Shown: positions 15,293 through 22,890 of the stretch, piece after piece
How positions within the stretch are numbered: position 1 is the first letter of the stretch
Layout: each line of letters opens with the position of its first letter
NCBI GenBank assembly: GCA_018898235.1
Contig: JAHIJU010000117.1
Coordinates: 1-23,847 of the forward strand
Length of the DNA stretch: 23,847 bases
Direction: 5' to 3'
From: Actinomycetota bacterium
GTDB lineage: Bacteria > Actinomycetota > Actinomycetes > Actinomycetales > Cellulomonadaceae
The notes under the pieces: generated by a model
What the model saw: only the letters and a program-made list of their open reading frames with translations
The model's database searches: none
Told to the model about the DNA's origin: nothing
Program-made: the position numbers and the translations under genes

Positions 15293-16507
15293 GTGACCAC
15301 CCGTGCGACCCAGCGTCCCCGTCGCCCTGCCGGGACGCGCGCACGCAGCACCCGTGGAACCCCGTTGACCCTGGTCCTCGCTCATGTGCTGGCCAGCCCG
15401 GACCCGGTCGCCCGCGCCCAGGTCGCGGCAGCCACCGGACTGTCCGCGGCCACCGTGTCGGTGGCCACCGACCAGCTCGTCACCGCCGGCCTTCTCCGTG
15501 AGCTCGACCCGGTGCCGGTCGGGCGCGCCGGCCGTCCGGCCGCCCCGCTGGCCCCGGCCCGCGGCACGGTCGCCGGGATCGGCATGGAGGTCAACGTCGA
15601 CTACCTGGGCGTGCGAGCGATGGACCTCGCGGGCCGGGTGCTGCGCGAACGCGTGGTCTACGGCGACCTGCGGGGACGCGCACCAGGGCCCGTGCTCGAC
15701 CAGCTCGCCGACCTCGCGGGCCAGGTCGTCATCGCGCTCGACACCGAGGACGTCCGGGTCGCGGGCACCGCGCTCGCCCTGCCCGGTCTGGTGGACCGGG
15801 TGACCGGCCCGCTGCGCCTGGCCCCGAACCTCGGCTGGCGCGACGTCGACGTCCTCGGCCACCTCGCCGGCCATCCCGTGCTCGGCGACCTGCAACCACG
15901 TCTGGGGAACGAGGCCAACCTCGCTGCCCGGGCCGAGGCCAACGCCCGCCGCGGCGCCGAGCTGCCGAGCTTCCTGTACGTCTCGGGCGAGGTCGGCATC
16001 GGCGCTGGTGTCGTGGTCGACGGAGTCATCGCACCCGGGCGCCACGGCTGGAGCGGCGAGATCGGCCAGATGGTGGTGCGGGTCGACCTGGGCACCGACG
16101 GCGGCACCCTCGAGCAGCTGGTCGGTCAGGATGCGTTGCTGCGCGGCGCGGGTCTGGCACCCGGCCGGCCGGTGGGCGATCTGGTGGCGGCGCTGGCGGC
16201 GGGCGAACCCCGCGCCACCTCCACGGTGGGCGAGGCCGCGCGGGTGCTCGGCTACGCGCTGGCGTCGGCGGTGAACGTGGTCGATGTCGACGAGGTGGTG
16301 CTCGGCGGCAGCTTCGGCGCCCTGTTCGACCACCTGCACGCCCAGGTCGAGGAGCGGCTCGCCGAGTCCGTCCTGTTCGCCCCCTGGGCACCCGTCCGGG
16401 TCAGCCGAGCACGCGGTGGCGACCTGCCCGCCATGACCGGTGGCGCACTGGCCGTCCTGGCCCAGGTCATCGCGCACCCCGAGGTCTGGGTGGGGGCGCC
16501 CGGATAG
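15293..16507 (+). CDS. xylR: ROK-family transcriptional repressor of xylose genes
   Basis: 404 residues from the GTG at 15293. An N-terminal winged helix-turn-helix (about 25-80, with ARAQVAAATGLSAATVSVAT) precedes a ROK sugar-kinase-like domain (about 88-395: VAGIGMEVNVDYLGV, GLVDRVTGPLRLAPNLGW, NEANLAARAEA, SGEVGIGAGVVVDG). It should bind DNA and release it on binding xylose. It is divergent from xylA over a short spacer, the usual XylR arrangement. Two ROK features are altered: the zinc motif CxCGxxGCxE reads VDLGTDGGTLE (264-274), with no cysteines, and GEIGH reads GEIGQ (Gln259). Ligand recognition may still work because repressor ROKs need no catalysis. Name rests on context. Confidence 0.88.
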   Translation: MTTRATQRPRRPAGTRARSTRGTPLTLVLAHVLASPDPVARAQVAAATGLSAATVSVATDQLVTAGLLRELDPVPVGRAGRPAAPLAPARGTVAGIGMEVNVDYLGVRAMDLAGRVLRERVVYGDLRGRAPGPVLDQLADLAGQVVIALDTEDVRVAGTALALPGLVDRVTGPLRLAPNLGWRDVDVLGHLAGHPVLGDLQPRLGNEANLAARAEANARRGAELPSFLYVSGEVGIGAGVVVDGVIAPGRHGWSGEIGQMVVRVDLGTDGGTLEQLVGQDALLRGAGLAPGRPVGDLVAALAAGEPRATSTVGEAARVLGYALASAVNVVDVDEVVLGGSFGALFDHLHAQVEERLAESVLFAPWAPVRVSRARGGDLPAMTGGALAVLAQVIAHPEVWVGAPG

Positions 16508-16597
16508 TTTCCTTCGCGCACCGAAGTATCTGGTGCCGTGGCGCGAGGTCCCACCCGGGAGCAGGATGCGTCGCACACGCCGCCACGCGGAGGACCG

Positions 16598-18046
16598 ATG
16601 GACACCGGCACCACCACGCTGCACCCGACCGCCCCGGGCGAAGCCACCGGCGCCGGCACCACCGAGCTCGATGCCGGGCAGCGGGCAGCGGCCGGGAAGG
16701 CCGCGCGCCGCAGGCTCCCGCTCGCGGCGCTGGCCGACCACGACCCGGGCCCCGACCGACCGGACCCGGTCGCCCTGCTCGAGCAGCAGGCCGCGACCCG
16801 GGTGCCCGAGCTCGTGCCGCTCCGATACCGACGGATGCTTGCCTCCCCGTTCGCGTTCTACCGGGGCGCCGCGCTCGGGATGGCGCACGATCTGGCGGCC
16901 GGCCCCAGCTCGGGGCTGCGCGTCCAGCTGTGCGGGGATGCGCACCTGTCGAACTTCGGGGTGTTCGGCTCGGCCGAACGACGCCTCGTGTTCGACCTCA
17001 ACGACTTCGACGAGACCCTGCCGGGCCCGTTCGAGTGGGACGTGAAGCGGATGGTCGCGAGCTTCGAGATCGCAGGCCGGGACCGCGGGTTCAGCGCCGC
17101 TGAGCGCTCCGAGATCGCCCTGCTCGCGGCCTCTTCCTACCGCCTCGCGATCCGCGACTTCGCCGGGCGGCCCGCGCTCGACGTCTGGTATGCCCGCGCC
17201 GATATGGACGAGCTGATGTCGGAGGCCGGCCGCTGGCTCGCCCCCCGCGGTCAGCGGCGCACGGCGACGGCCCTGGCCAAGGCCCGCCGACGCGACAGCC
17301 TGCACGCCTTCGACCGCCTCGTCACGACCGTGGGCGGGACCCCTCGGATCGTGAGCGACCCGCCCTGGGTGGTGCCGATCGAGGACATGTACTCCGACCA
17401 CGACGCCTCGGCCGGCTACGACCGGCTCCGGGCCGTGCTGCGGTCGTACCGGCGTTCCTTGGAACCCGACCGGCGGCACCTGGCCGAGCACTACACGCTC
17501 GTCGGCGTGGCCCACAAGGTGGTGGGGGTGGGCAGTGTCGGCACCCGCGCCTGGATTCTGCTGCTCCTCGGCAAGGACGCCGGCGAACCGCTGTTCCTGC
17601 AGGCCAAGCAGGCTCAGGCCTCGGTGCTCGAACCGTTCGCGGGCAGGAGCCGGGCCGGTCAGCACGGACGCCGGGTGGTGCTCGGCCAGCGACTCATGCA
17701 GGCCAGCAGCGACATCTTCCTGGGCTGGACGCGCAGCGGTGACGGCAGCGACGGGATCGACTACTACGTGCGCCAGCTGCGTGACTGGAAAGGCTCGATC
17801 GACATCGAGCAGATGATGCCGGGCGGGATGGCCGCCTACGCCCGGCTGTGCGGCTGGACGCTCGCGCGGGCACACGCCCGGTCGGGCGACCGGGTGGCAC
17901 TCGCGGCCTACCTGGGCGGCAAGGACACCTTCGAACGGGCGCTCGGCGAGTTCGCCCTCGGCTACGCCGACCGCAACGAACGTGACCACGGGCTCCTCGT
18001 GCAGGCCGTGCAGGAGGGCCGCGTGGTCGCCGCGGACGAGGCCTGA
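16598..18046 (+). CDS. DUF2252 family protein
   Basis: 482 residues from the ATG at 16598, which follows GGAGG by four bases; an upstream in-frame GTG at 16538 is less likely. The protein shows DUF2252 hallmarks: MLASPFAFYRGAA, LCGDAHLSNFG, VFDLNDFDET and FEWDVKRMVAS in the first half, and KVVGVGSVGTRAW and LFLQAKQAQASVLE in the second. The GDAHLSNFG and DLNDFDE motifs recall the catalytic loop and metal-binding Asp of aminoglycoside-phosphotransferase-like kinases, but the substrate of this family is unknown. It has no signal peptide or membrane helix. It follows xylR by 90 bp on the same strand, probably by chance rather than as part of xylose use. Confidence 0.9.
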   Translation: MDTGTTTLHPTAPGEATGAGTTELDAGQRAAAGKAARRRLPLAALADHDPGPDRPDPVALLEQQAATRVPELVPLRYRRMLASPFAFYRGAALGMAHDLAAGPSSGLRVQLCGDAHLSNFGVFGSAERRLVFDLNDFDETLPGPFEWDVKRMVASFEIAGRDRGFSAAERSEIALLAASSYRLAIRDFAGRPALDVWYARADMDELMSEAGRWLAPRGQRRTATALAKARRRDSLHAFDRLVTTVGGTPRIVSDPPWVVPIEDMYSDHDASAGYDRLRAVLRSYRRSLEPDRRHLAEHYTLVGVAHKVVGVGSVGTRAWILLLLGKDAGEPLFLQAKQAQASVLEPFAGRSRAGQHGRRVVLGQRLMQASSDIFLGWTRSGDGSDGIDYYVRQLRDWKGSIDIEQMMPGGMAAYARLCGWTLARAHARSGDRVALAAYLGGKDTFERALGEFALGYADRNERDHGLLVQAVQEGRVVAADEA

Positions 18047-18128
18047 TCCGACCACGTCGACCGAGACGCTCCCGCACGGCACGCGGAGGCTGTCGACGGC
18101 GGCGGACCTCCCCGTACGGCGCGCACCG

Positions 18129-18144
18129 ATACCCCCTGGGGTAT
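18129..18144. promoter_or_regulatory. CsoR/CstR-type operator 1
   Basis: ATACCCC (18129-18135) and GGGGTAT (18138-18144) form a perfect palindrome with a CT centre. This is the shape of sites bound by CsoR-family repressors, including the persulfide sensor CstR. It lies 9 bases before the leader ORF and overlaps the putative -10. Confidence 0.75.
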
Positions 18145-18147
18145 GGT
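18142..18147 (+). promoter_or_regulatory. putative -10 of a leaderless promoter
   Basis: TATGGT overlaps the right arm of the operator and ends six bases before the ATG at 18154, the same spacing as the xylR promoter. No good -35 hexamer is visible. Transcription would begin at that ATG. Confidence 0.45.
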
Positions 18148-18153
18148 CGGGTC

Positions 18154-18195
18154 ATGACTCAGCCCCGCCCGCGCGGTACGAGAACGCCGCGATGA
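18154..18195 (+). CDS. 13-codon leader ORF before the membrane protein
   Basis: The ORF encodes MTQPRPRGTRTPR and its TGA overlaps the ATG of the next gene as ATGA. It begins where transcription is predicted to start and contains AGA and CGA, codons rarely used in this window. It is either a leaderless upstream ORF that feeds ribosomes into the membrane-protein gene, or a chance frame. Too short for homology-based judgement. Confidence 0.4.
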   Translation: MTQPRPRGTRTPR

Positions 18196-18605
18196 CCGCG
18201 CCGGAGGTGCCGGTCGCACCGGTCCGGGCCCCCTCGGCCGCACCGCGGCGGATCTGGGTCGGCCTGCTCGCAGCACCCCTGCTGTGGTGGCTGCTGTCGG
18301 TCGCGGGCGGAGGCCTGGACGCGGCGACCTCACCCGCCTGGATCACCTTCGTGGCCCTCGCATCCATCGCCTCGGCCGCCACCCTCGCCAGCTACGTCCC
18401 GGCCACCGGGCTGACCCCCGCATGGGGCTGCAGCTCGTGCGCCGTCGTCGCGGCGGCGACCGTGCCCGTCGCGGCGGGGCTGCTCGCCTCGGCGCCCGGC
18501 AAGGTGCCGTCCGCCTCGCTGGCCCTGCTCGTCACCGCGTTCGGCTTCGCCCAGCGGCTGCGGGACCCGCGCACGTGCCCGACCGGACCGGGCACCCCGG
18601 CCTGA
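18192..18605 (+). CDS. small membrane protein with CSSC motif
   Basis: 137 residues from the ATG at 18192. A short cytoplasmic N-terminus is followed by three or four membrane helices (about 19-40, 46-70, 76-95 and 100-120). The motif WGCSSCAVV, a CxxC pair, sits at the start of the third helix, and another Cys lies near the C-terminus (RTCPTG). There is no clear ribosome site; the start overlaps the stop of a 13-codon ORF, suggesting translational coupling. It lies downstream of a perfect CsoR/CstR-type operator and upstream of a persulfide-handling enzyme with the same kind of site, so a role in thiol or sulfur-species transport or sensing is possible. I do not recognise the family. Confidence 0.65.
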   Translation: MTAPEVPVAPVRAPSAAPRRIWVGLLAAPLLWWLLSVAGGGLDAATSPAWITFVALASIASAATLASYVPATGLTPAWGCSSCAVVAAATVPVAAGLLASAPGKVPSASLALLVTAFGFAQRLRDPRTCPTGPGTPA

Positions 18606-18706
18606 GCCGGCCGACCTGTCCCGCACCCGCCCGCGCGCTCCCGGCGGCCGACGCGCCGGGCCCCTCGAACGACGTCCTCACCTGCGATGTGACGCACCCC
18701 ACGTCC

Positions 18707-18722
18707 GTACCCCCCCGGGTAT
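18707..18722. promoter_or_regulatory. CsoR/CstR-type operator 2
   Basis: GTACCCCC/CCGGGTAT is a degenerate copy of operator 1, same length, with arms TACCC and GGGTA intact. It lies 76 bases before the start of the CoA-disulfide reductase fusion. A TACCGT hexamer at 18760-18765 could be its -10, though no matching -35 is evident. Confidence 0.6.
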
Positions 18723-18797
18723 CCGACCTGAGTCCTGGGATGACCCGGGAGCCCGCCCCTACCGTCGTGTCATCACCCCTCGTGGAAGGAACGACCC

Positions 18798-21272
18798 GTG
18801 AAGATCGTCGTCGTCGGCGGAGTCGCAGCAGGCATGTCGATCGCCGCCCGGGCCCGCCGCCTGGACGAGCACGCGGACATCGTCGTGTTCGAGCGCGGGC
18901 ACCACGTCTCGTTCGCCAACTGCGGGCTGCCGTACCACATCGGCGAGACGATCAAGGATCGCTCCCGCCTGCTGCTGCAGACCCCGGCCAGCCTGCGTGA
19001 CTCCCTCGACATCGACGTGCGCAACGGCGTCGAGGTCCTCGCGATCGACCCCACGGCCAAGACGGTGCGCGCACGTGTGCGGGACACCGGCGAGGAGTAC
19101 GACGAGCCGTACGACCGCCTAGCCCTCGCGCCCGGCGCGGACCCGGTGCGACCCGCACTGCCCGGGATCGACCTCCCGTCGGTTCACGTACTGCGTCGGA
19201 TCGGTGACATGGACGTCATCAAACGCGCGGTCGACGGCGACGGCGGCCCGAAGCGGGTCGGCGGCATCGCGCACGCCGTCGTCATCGGGGCCGGGTACAT
19301 CGGTCTGGAGATGGCCGAGAACCTGCACGAACGCGGGGTCAGCGTCGAGATCGTCGAGATGGCCGACCAGATCGTCCCGCCGCTCGACCGCGAGATGACC
19401 ACCACGATGGAGAACTACCTGCGCTCACACGGCGTGAAGCTGCACCTGGGCACCGCCGCAGCAGCCTTCAGCACCCGGTCCGACGGCCGCACCCAGGTCG
19501 AGCTGCGGGACGGCACCTTCCTCACCACGGATCTGGTGGTCATGGCCGCCGGGGTGCGCCCCAACGTCACGCTGGCCAGAGCCGCCGGGATCGAGCTCGG
19601 ACCCCGCGGCGGGATCGCCGTCGATGCGCACATGCGCACGTCCGACCCGTCGATCTGGGCCGCCGGCGATGCCGTCGAGGTCCGCCACACGGTGCTCCCC
19701 GACACGTGGCTCATCCCGCTGGCCGGTCCGGCGAACCGGCAGGGCCGGGTGGCCGCCGAGAACATGTGCGGCCGCGACACCACCTACACCTCGACCCAGG
19801 GCACCTCCATCGTCAAGGTGTTCGACATGGTGGCCGGAGCCACCGGGGCCAGCGAGAAGCAGCTCGAGGCGGCCGGGATCGACTACCTCACGGTGCAGAC
19901 CCACCCGCACGGGCACGCCGGGTATTACCCCGGCACCGCGATGATGGACGTCAAGCTGCTCTTCTCCCCCACCGACGGCGCAATTCTCGGCGCTCAGATC
20001 TCCGGTTTCGACGGGGTCGACAAACGGCTCGACGTACTGGCCACCGCACTGCGTGCAGGAATGACGGTGCACGACCTCGAACAGCTCGAGCTGGCCTACG
20101 CGCCACCGTTCGGATCGGCCAAGGACCCGGTCAACATGGCCGGTTTCATGGCTTCGAACGTGCTGCTCGGCGATCTGCAGCTCTGGTACGCCAAGGACTG
20201 GCCGCAGGCCGTCGAGGGCACCCGCATCATCGACGTGCGCGGGCCCGACGAGTTCGAGATGTGGCACCTGCCGGGGGCGGAGAACGTGCCGCTGTGCGAG
20301 ATCCGGACCGCGAGCGCCGACTGGGACACAAGCACCCCGATCCGGCTGTACTGCGCCGTCGGGTTCCGCTCCTACCTGGCCTACCGGGCGCTCGTGCAGC
20401 GTGGGTTCACGGACGTCGCCACGCTGTCCGGTGGGATGACGACGTTCCGGGCCTACCACCACGTGGCACCGAGCGAGGTCGACACCGCCACCCCGGTGAT
20501 CTCCTACGCCGAGACCGCGAGCAGCGCGAAGCCGGCCGCCTCGGGGGTGGTGGTCGATCTGGACTGCACCGGCCTGGCCTGCCCCGGACCGATCATGGCG
20601 CTGCGCAAGGAGATCGAGCACCTGGCGCCCGGTGACGAGGTGCTCGCCCATGTGTCGGACCCCGGATTCCGGCTGGACGCACCGGCCTGGGCCGCGACCA
20701 ACGGCCACGAGCTGCTCGAGCTGGTCCCGGAGGGGCCGGGTTACGTGGCGCGTTTCCGCAAGGGTGGCGGATCGCCCGCCGGTCGTGCAGTGGCGACCAA
20801 GCAGAAGAAGACCTTCATCGTCTTCTCCGGCGACCTGGACAAGGTGCTCGCCACCTTCATCATCGCCAATGGTGCGGTCGCGATGGGCGAGGAGGTGGCG
20901 ATGTTCTTCACCTTCTGGGGGCTGAATGCGTTGCGCCGCCCGAACGCGCCGGCGGTGGCCGACAAATCGATGCTCGACAAGATGTTCGGCGCAATGCTGC
21001 CGTCCGGCCCGGACAAGCTCAAGCTCTCCCAGCTCCACATGCTGGGCGCCGGGACAAAGATGATGAAGAAGGTGATGACGGACAACAAGGTGCCGTCACT
21101 GCCCGAGCTCATCGCCTCCGCCCAGGCCGGTGGGGTCAAGATCGTCGCCTGCACCATGACCATGGACCTGCTGGGCATCGACCGCGCCGAGCTGATCGAC
21201 GGCGTCGAGCTGGGCGGGGTGGCCACCATGCTCGGCGATGCCAACGACTCGAACGGCACCTTCTTCATCTGA
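18798..21272 (+). CDS. CoA-disulfide reductase-rhodanese-TusA-DsrE fusion
   Basis: 824 residues from a GTG with GGAAGGA seven bases upstream. Domain 1 (about 1-445) is an FAD/NAD(P)H-dependent CoA-disulfide or persulfide reductase: VVVGGVAAGM, active Cys42 in SFANCGLPY, VVIGAGYIGLEMAE and IWAAGDAVE. Domain 2 (about 450-560) is a rhodanese with Cys519 in YCAVGFRSY. Domain 3 (about 583-655) is TusA-like with Cys595 in LACPGPIM. Domain 4 (about 675-824) is DsrE-like with Cys785 in VACTMTMDL. The chain of cysteines suggests a sulfane-sulfur relay that reduces or passes on persulfide sulfur in the cytoplasm. Two-domain reductase-rhodanese enzymes are well known; four-domain forms occur but are less studied. 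Upstream operator 2 suggests induction by reactive sulfur. Confidence 0.93.
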   Translation: MKIVVVGGVAAGMSIAARARRLDEHADIVVFERGHHVSFANCGLPYHIGETIKDRSRLLLQTPASLRDSLDIDVRNGVEVLAIDPTAKTVRARVRDTGEEYDEPYDRLALAPGADPVRPALPGIDLPSVHVLRRIGDMDVIKRAVDGDGGPKRVGGIAHAVVIGAGYIGLEMAENLHERGVSVEIVEMADQIVPPLDREMTTTMENYLRSHGVKLHLGTAAAAFSTRSDGRTQVELRDGTFLTTDLVVMAAGVRPNVTLARAAGIELGPRGGIAVDAHMRTSDPSIWAAGDAVEVRHTVLPDTWLIPLAGPANRQGRVAAENMCGRDTTYTSTQGTSIVKVFDMVAGATGASEKQLEAAGIDYLTVQTHPHGHAGYYPGTAMMDVKLLFSPTDGAILGAQISGFDGVDKRLDVLATALRAGMTVHDLEQLELAYAPPFGSAKDPVNMAGFMASNVLLGDLQLWYAKDWPQAVEGTRIIDVRGPDEFEMWHLPGAENVPLCEIRTASADWDTSTPIRLYCAVGFRSYLAYRALVQRGFTDVATLSGGMTTFRAYHHVAPSEVDTATPVISYAETASSAKPAASGVVVDLDCTGLACPGPIMALRKEIEHLAPGDEVLAHVSDPGFRLDAPAWAATNGHELLELVPEGPGYVARFRKGGGSPAGRAVATKQKKTFIVFSGDLDKVLATFIIANGAVAMGEEVAMFFTFWGLNALRRPNAPAVADKSMLDKMFGAMLPSGPDKLKLSQLHMLGAGTKMMKKVMTDNKVPSLPELIASAQAGGVKIVACTMTMDLLGIDRAELIDGVELGGVATMLGDANDSNGTFFI

Positions 21273-21380
21273 GGCGGTCGCGCCGGCAGGGGTCGTCACC
21301 GGTGCGCACACACCGTCGACGCACATCGGCGCCGGCTGGTCGAACGCAAGCAGCACGAGTCCCGGGTCGGTGGAGCTCAT
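21096..21380 (-). CDS. possible small protein coupled to the FrnE-like gene
   Basis: A 94-residue frame begins at an ATG that overlaps the FrnE-like stop (ATGA, 21377-21380) and starts MSSTDPGLVLLAFDQPAPMC, then VDGVCAP, giving a Cys pair (CVDGVC) that would suit a thiol-linked partner. However, its last 176 bases run antisense to the 3' end of the reductase fusion, and that part looks like a shadow translation. Either only the first 36 codons matter through an undetected end, or the frame is not used. Low confidence. Confidence 0.3.
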   Translation of the reverse strand: MSSTDPGLVLLAFDQPAPMCVDGVCAPVTTPAGATASDEEGAVRVVGIAEHGGHPAQLDAVDQLGAVDAQQVHGHGAGDDLDPTGLGGGDELGQ

Positions 21381-22033
21381 GCGGCACGCTCCGCCGCGAC
21401 GCGGGTCAGGGCCTGGGCGAACACCTCGGGCGCCTGGGCCCCGGAGACTCCGTAGCGCCCGTCGATGACGTAGAACGGCACGCCCTGGATGCCGTAGGCC
21501 ACGGCCTGGTCGAGGTCGGCCTGCACAGCGGCGGCGTAGCGCCCGTCCGCCAGGGCGGCACGGGCCTCGTCGGCGTCGATCCCGACCTCGACCGCGTACC
21601 CGACGAGGTCCTCGACGCGCCCGACGTGCCCGCCCTGGGTGAAGTAGGCCTCGAACAGCCGCTCGGCGAGCTCGAGCTGGCGCCCGTGCGCCTTGGCCAG
21701 GTGCAACAGCTCGTGGGCCTTGAGGGTCTTGGTGTGCTGCAGGGCGTCGAAGTCGTAGTCGAGCCCCACCTCCCGGGCGATCCCACCGACGTGGTCGAGC
21801 ATCTGGTGCACCTGATCGGCGGGCAGCCCCTTGTGCCGGGCGAGGAAGTCGACCTCGCTGCCCTCGAAGTCGACCGGGGTGTCCGGGGCCAGCTCGAAGG
21901 AGTGGTAGGTCAGCGCGACCGAGGGGGCCTGGTCGCCGAGCGAGGCCAGCCCGGCCTCGAAGCGCCGCTTGCCGATGTAGCACCACGGGCAGGCGATGTC
22001 GGACCAGACGTCGATGGTGATGGGTGTGCTCAC
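21377..22033 (-). CDS. FrnE/DsbA-family thiol oxidoreductase
   Basis: 218 residues from a GTG at 22033; GTG at 22048 is an alternative, and neither has a strong ribosome site. The thioredoxin-fold active site CPWC occurs early (DVWSDIACPWCYIGKRRFE), followed by the helical insertion typical of the FrnE branch (HELLHLAKAHGRQLELAERL, FEAYFTQGGHVG) and the cis-Pro loop GVPFYVIDGRYGVSGAQ. There is no signal peptide, so it works in the cytoplasm, as FrnE proteins do, in disulfide exchange or protection from oxidative stress. It converges with the reductase fusion and diverges from the small ORF at 22217. The setting among sulfur-handling genes fits a thiol-redox role. Substrate unknown. Confidence 0.9.
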   Translation of the reverse strand: MSTPITIDVWSDIACPWCYIGKRRFEAGLASLGDQAPSVALTYHSFELAPDTPVDFEGSEVDFLARHKGLPADQVHQMLDHVGGIAREVGLDYDFDALQHTKTLKAHELLHLAKAHGRQLELAERLFEAYFTQGGHVGRVEDLVGYAVEVGIDADEARAALADGRYAAAVQADLDQAVAYGIQGVPFYVIDGRYGVSGAQAPEVFAQALTRVAAERAA

Positions 22034-22216
22034 ACGCGTGCCAACCACCGCCCTCGATCCGGTGTTCCCCGACCGTGGGCGGCCGAGCCTGAGGTCCGGT
22101 CGGCCGACCGACCCGCACCGACGCGAGACGCCGCGGACCGCGGTGGGACCATGACGGGACAGCGCGTGCACCGCACCGCGCGCTCCGACCGCGAGCCGAT
22201 GACCTGGAGAGGCCCG

Positions 22217-22537
22217 ATGCCGCAGACCACCGAGCAGGGCGAGATCGAGCGCCTGGAGAGGGCCGCGCTGGACGAGCTCACCGAGCTGCTGTCTGGTGCG
22301 GCGGTGTGCAGGGTGCCTGCCGATCGGGCGGTGCGCGCCAAGCGGCTGGAGGGTCGCGCCGCGGCGCTCGCCGATCTGCGCCGGGCGCTCGCCGAGCCCG
22401 GCGCGCAGCTGGCCGCGGCGATCGGCCAGGTCGATGCCCGGTGGTCGTCCGGCCCCGGCGGCCCGTTGTGGGACGCCTACCGCACCGGTGGCCGCCAGGC
22501 GCTCGCCGAGCTGGCGGCCAGCACCGCGGAGGGCTGA
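22217..22537 (+). CDS. small hypothetical cytoplasmic protein
   Basis: 106 residues from the ATG at 22217, which has GGAGAGG four bases upstream; in-frame ATGs at 22199 and 22151 are alternatives. The protein is mostly helical and charged, with long Ala/Leu/Arg/Glu-rich amphipathic stretches (about 5-70), one Cys (AAVCRVPADRA) and a C-terminal RWSSGPGGPLWDAYRTGGRQ segment. It has no signal peptide or membrane helix. It is divergent from the FrnE-like gene over 183 bp and converges on the rhodanese gene with only 18 bp between them. It does not look like a CsoR/CstR repressor. I do not recognise it. Confidence 0.55.
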   Translation: MPQTTEQGEIERLERAALDELTELLSGAAVCRVPADRAVRAKRLEGRAAALADLRRALAEPGAQLAAAIGQVDARWSSGPGGPLWDAYRTGGRQALAELAASTAEG

Positions 22538-22555
22538 GAGGGGCCCCGGTCGACG

Positions 22556-22876
22556 TCAGGCGCGGTCGCGCGGCCCACGGACGACCGGGTGCCCGGCCGA
22601 GACCCATGCGGAGGTGCCTCCGAGCACGCTGGTGACCTCGCGACCTGCACGGGCCAGTGTCTCTGCCGCGACACGGCTGCGGTTGCCGGACTGGCAGATC
22701 ACGTAGACCCGGCCGTCGCGCGGTATGTCGCCGACCCGGTACGGCACGGTCGACAGCGGGATCAGGCGGGCGCCAGGAACATGCCCGTCCTCGAACTCGT
22801 GCGGTTCGCGGACGTCGATCACGACGGCCCCGTCCGCACGTGCCGCCGCGAGCACCGTCACATCCACCTCGGCCAT
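22556..22876 (-). CDS. single-domain rhodanese
   Basis: 106 residues from an ATG with AGGAG about 8 bases upstream. It carries the rhodanese signatures VVIDVREPHEFEDGHVPGA and the active loop ICQSGNRS with Cys61, plus a C-terminal GGTSAWVSAGHPV. This size and the six-residue active loop are typical of single-domain sulfurtransferases that move sulfane sulfur between thiols in the cytoplasm. The gene starts 20 bases downstream of a perfect 26-bp palindrome containing the ATACCCC/GGGGTAT core shared with two other sites here, so it likely belongs to the same reactive-sulfur regulon as the four-domain fusion. Confidence 0.93.
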   Translation of the reverse strand: MAEVDVTVLAAARADGAVVIDVREPHEFEDGHVPGARLIPLSTVPYRVGDIPRDGRVYVICQSGNRSRVAAETLARAGREVTSVLGGTSAWVSAGHPVVRGPRDRA

Positions 22877-22890
22877 CCGTCGATCTCCTC

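Noticed and set aside
16512..16526. CTTCG/CGAAG inverted repeat after the xylR stop, next to a GAAGTATC resembling part of the xyl operator
   Set aside because: Five base pairs with a 5-base loop is weak, and the resemblance to the operator covers only one half-site.
14423..18082. A 1219-codon open frame on the minus strand
   Set aside because: It is antisense to xylR and the DUF2252 gene and out of frame with xylA, all of which have clear family motifs. Its translation is rich in Arg, Gly, His and Asp with no domain, as expected for a shadow frame in very GC-rich DNA.
19425..21038. A 537-codon minus-strand frame inside the reductase fusion
   Set aside because: It is antisense to a gene with four recognisable domains; the translation is His/Gly/Arg-rich and has no start signals.
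22097..22110. 14-bp palindrome CGGTCGGCCGACCG between the FrnE-like gene and the small ORF
   Set aside because: Short GC-only palindromes are expected at this composition. It has no relation to the ATACCCC sites and no promoter elements around it.
22217..22537. The small ORF as the missing CsoR/CstR repressor
   Set aside because: It lacks the family's RLxRxxGQ motif and the conserved Cys pattern, and its C-terminal Trp/Gly-rich segment does not fit the all-helical repressor.
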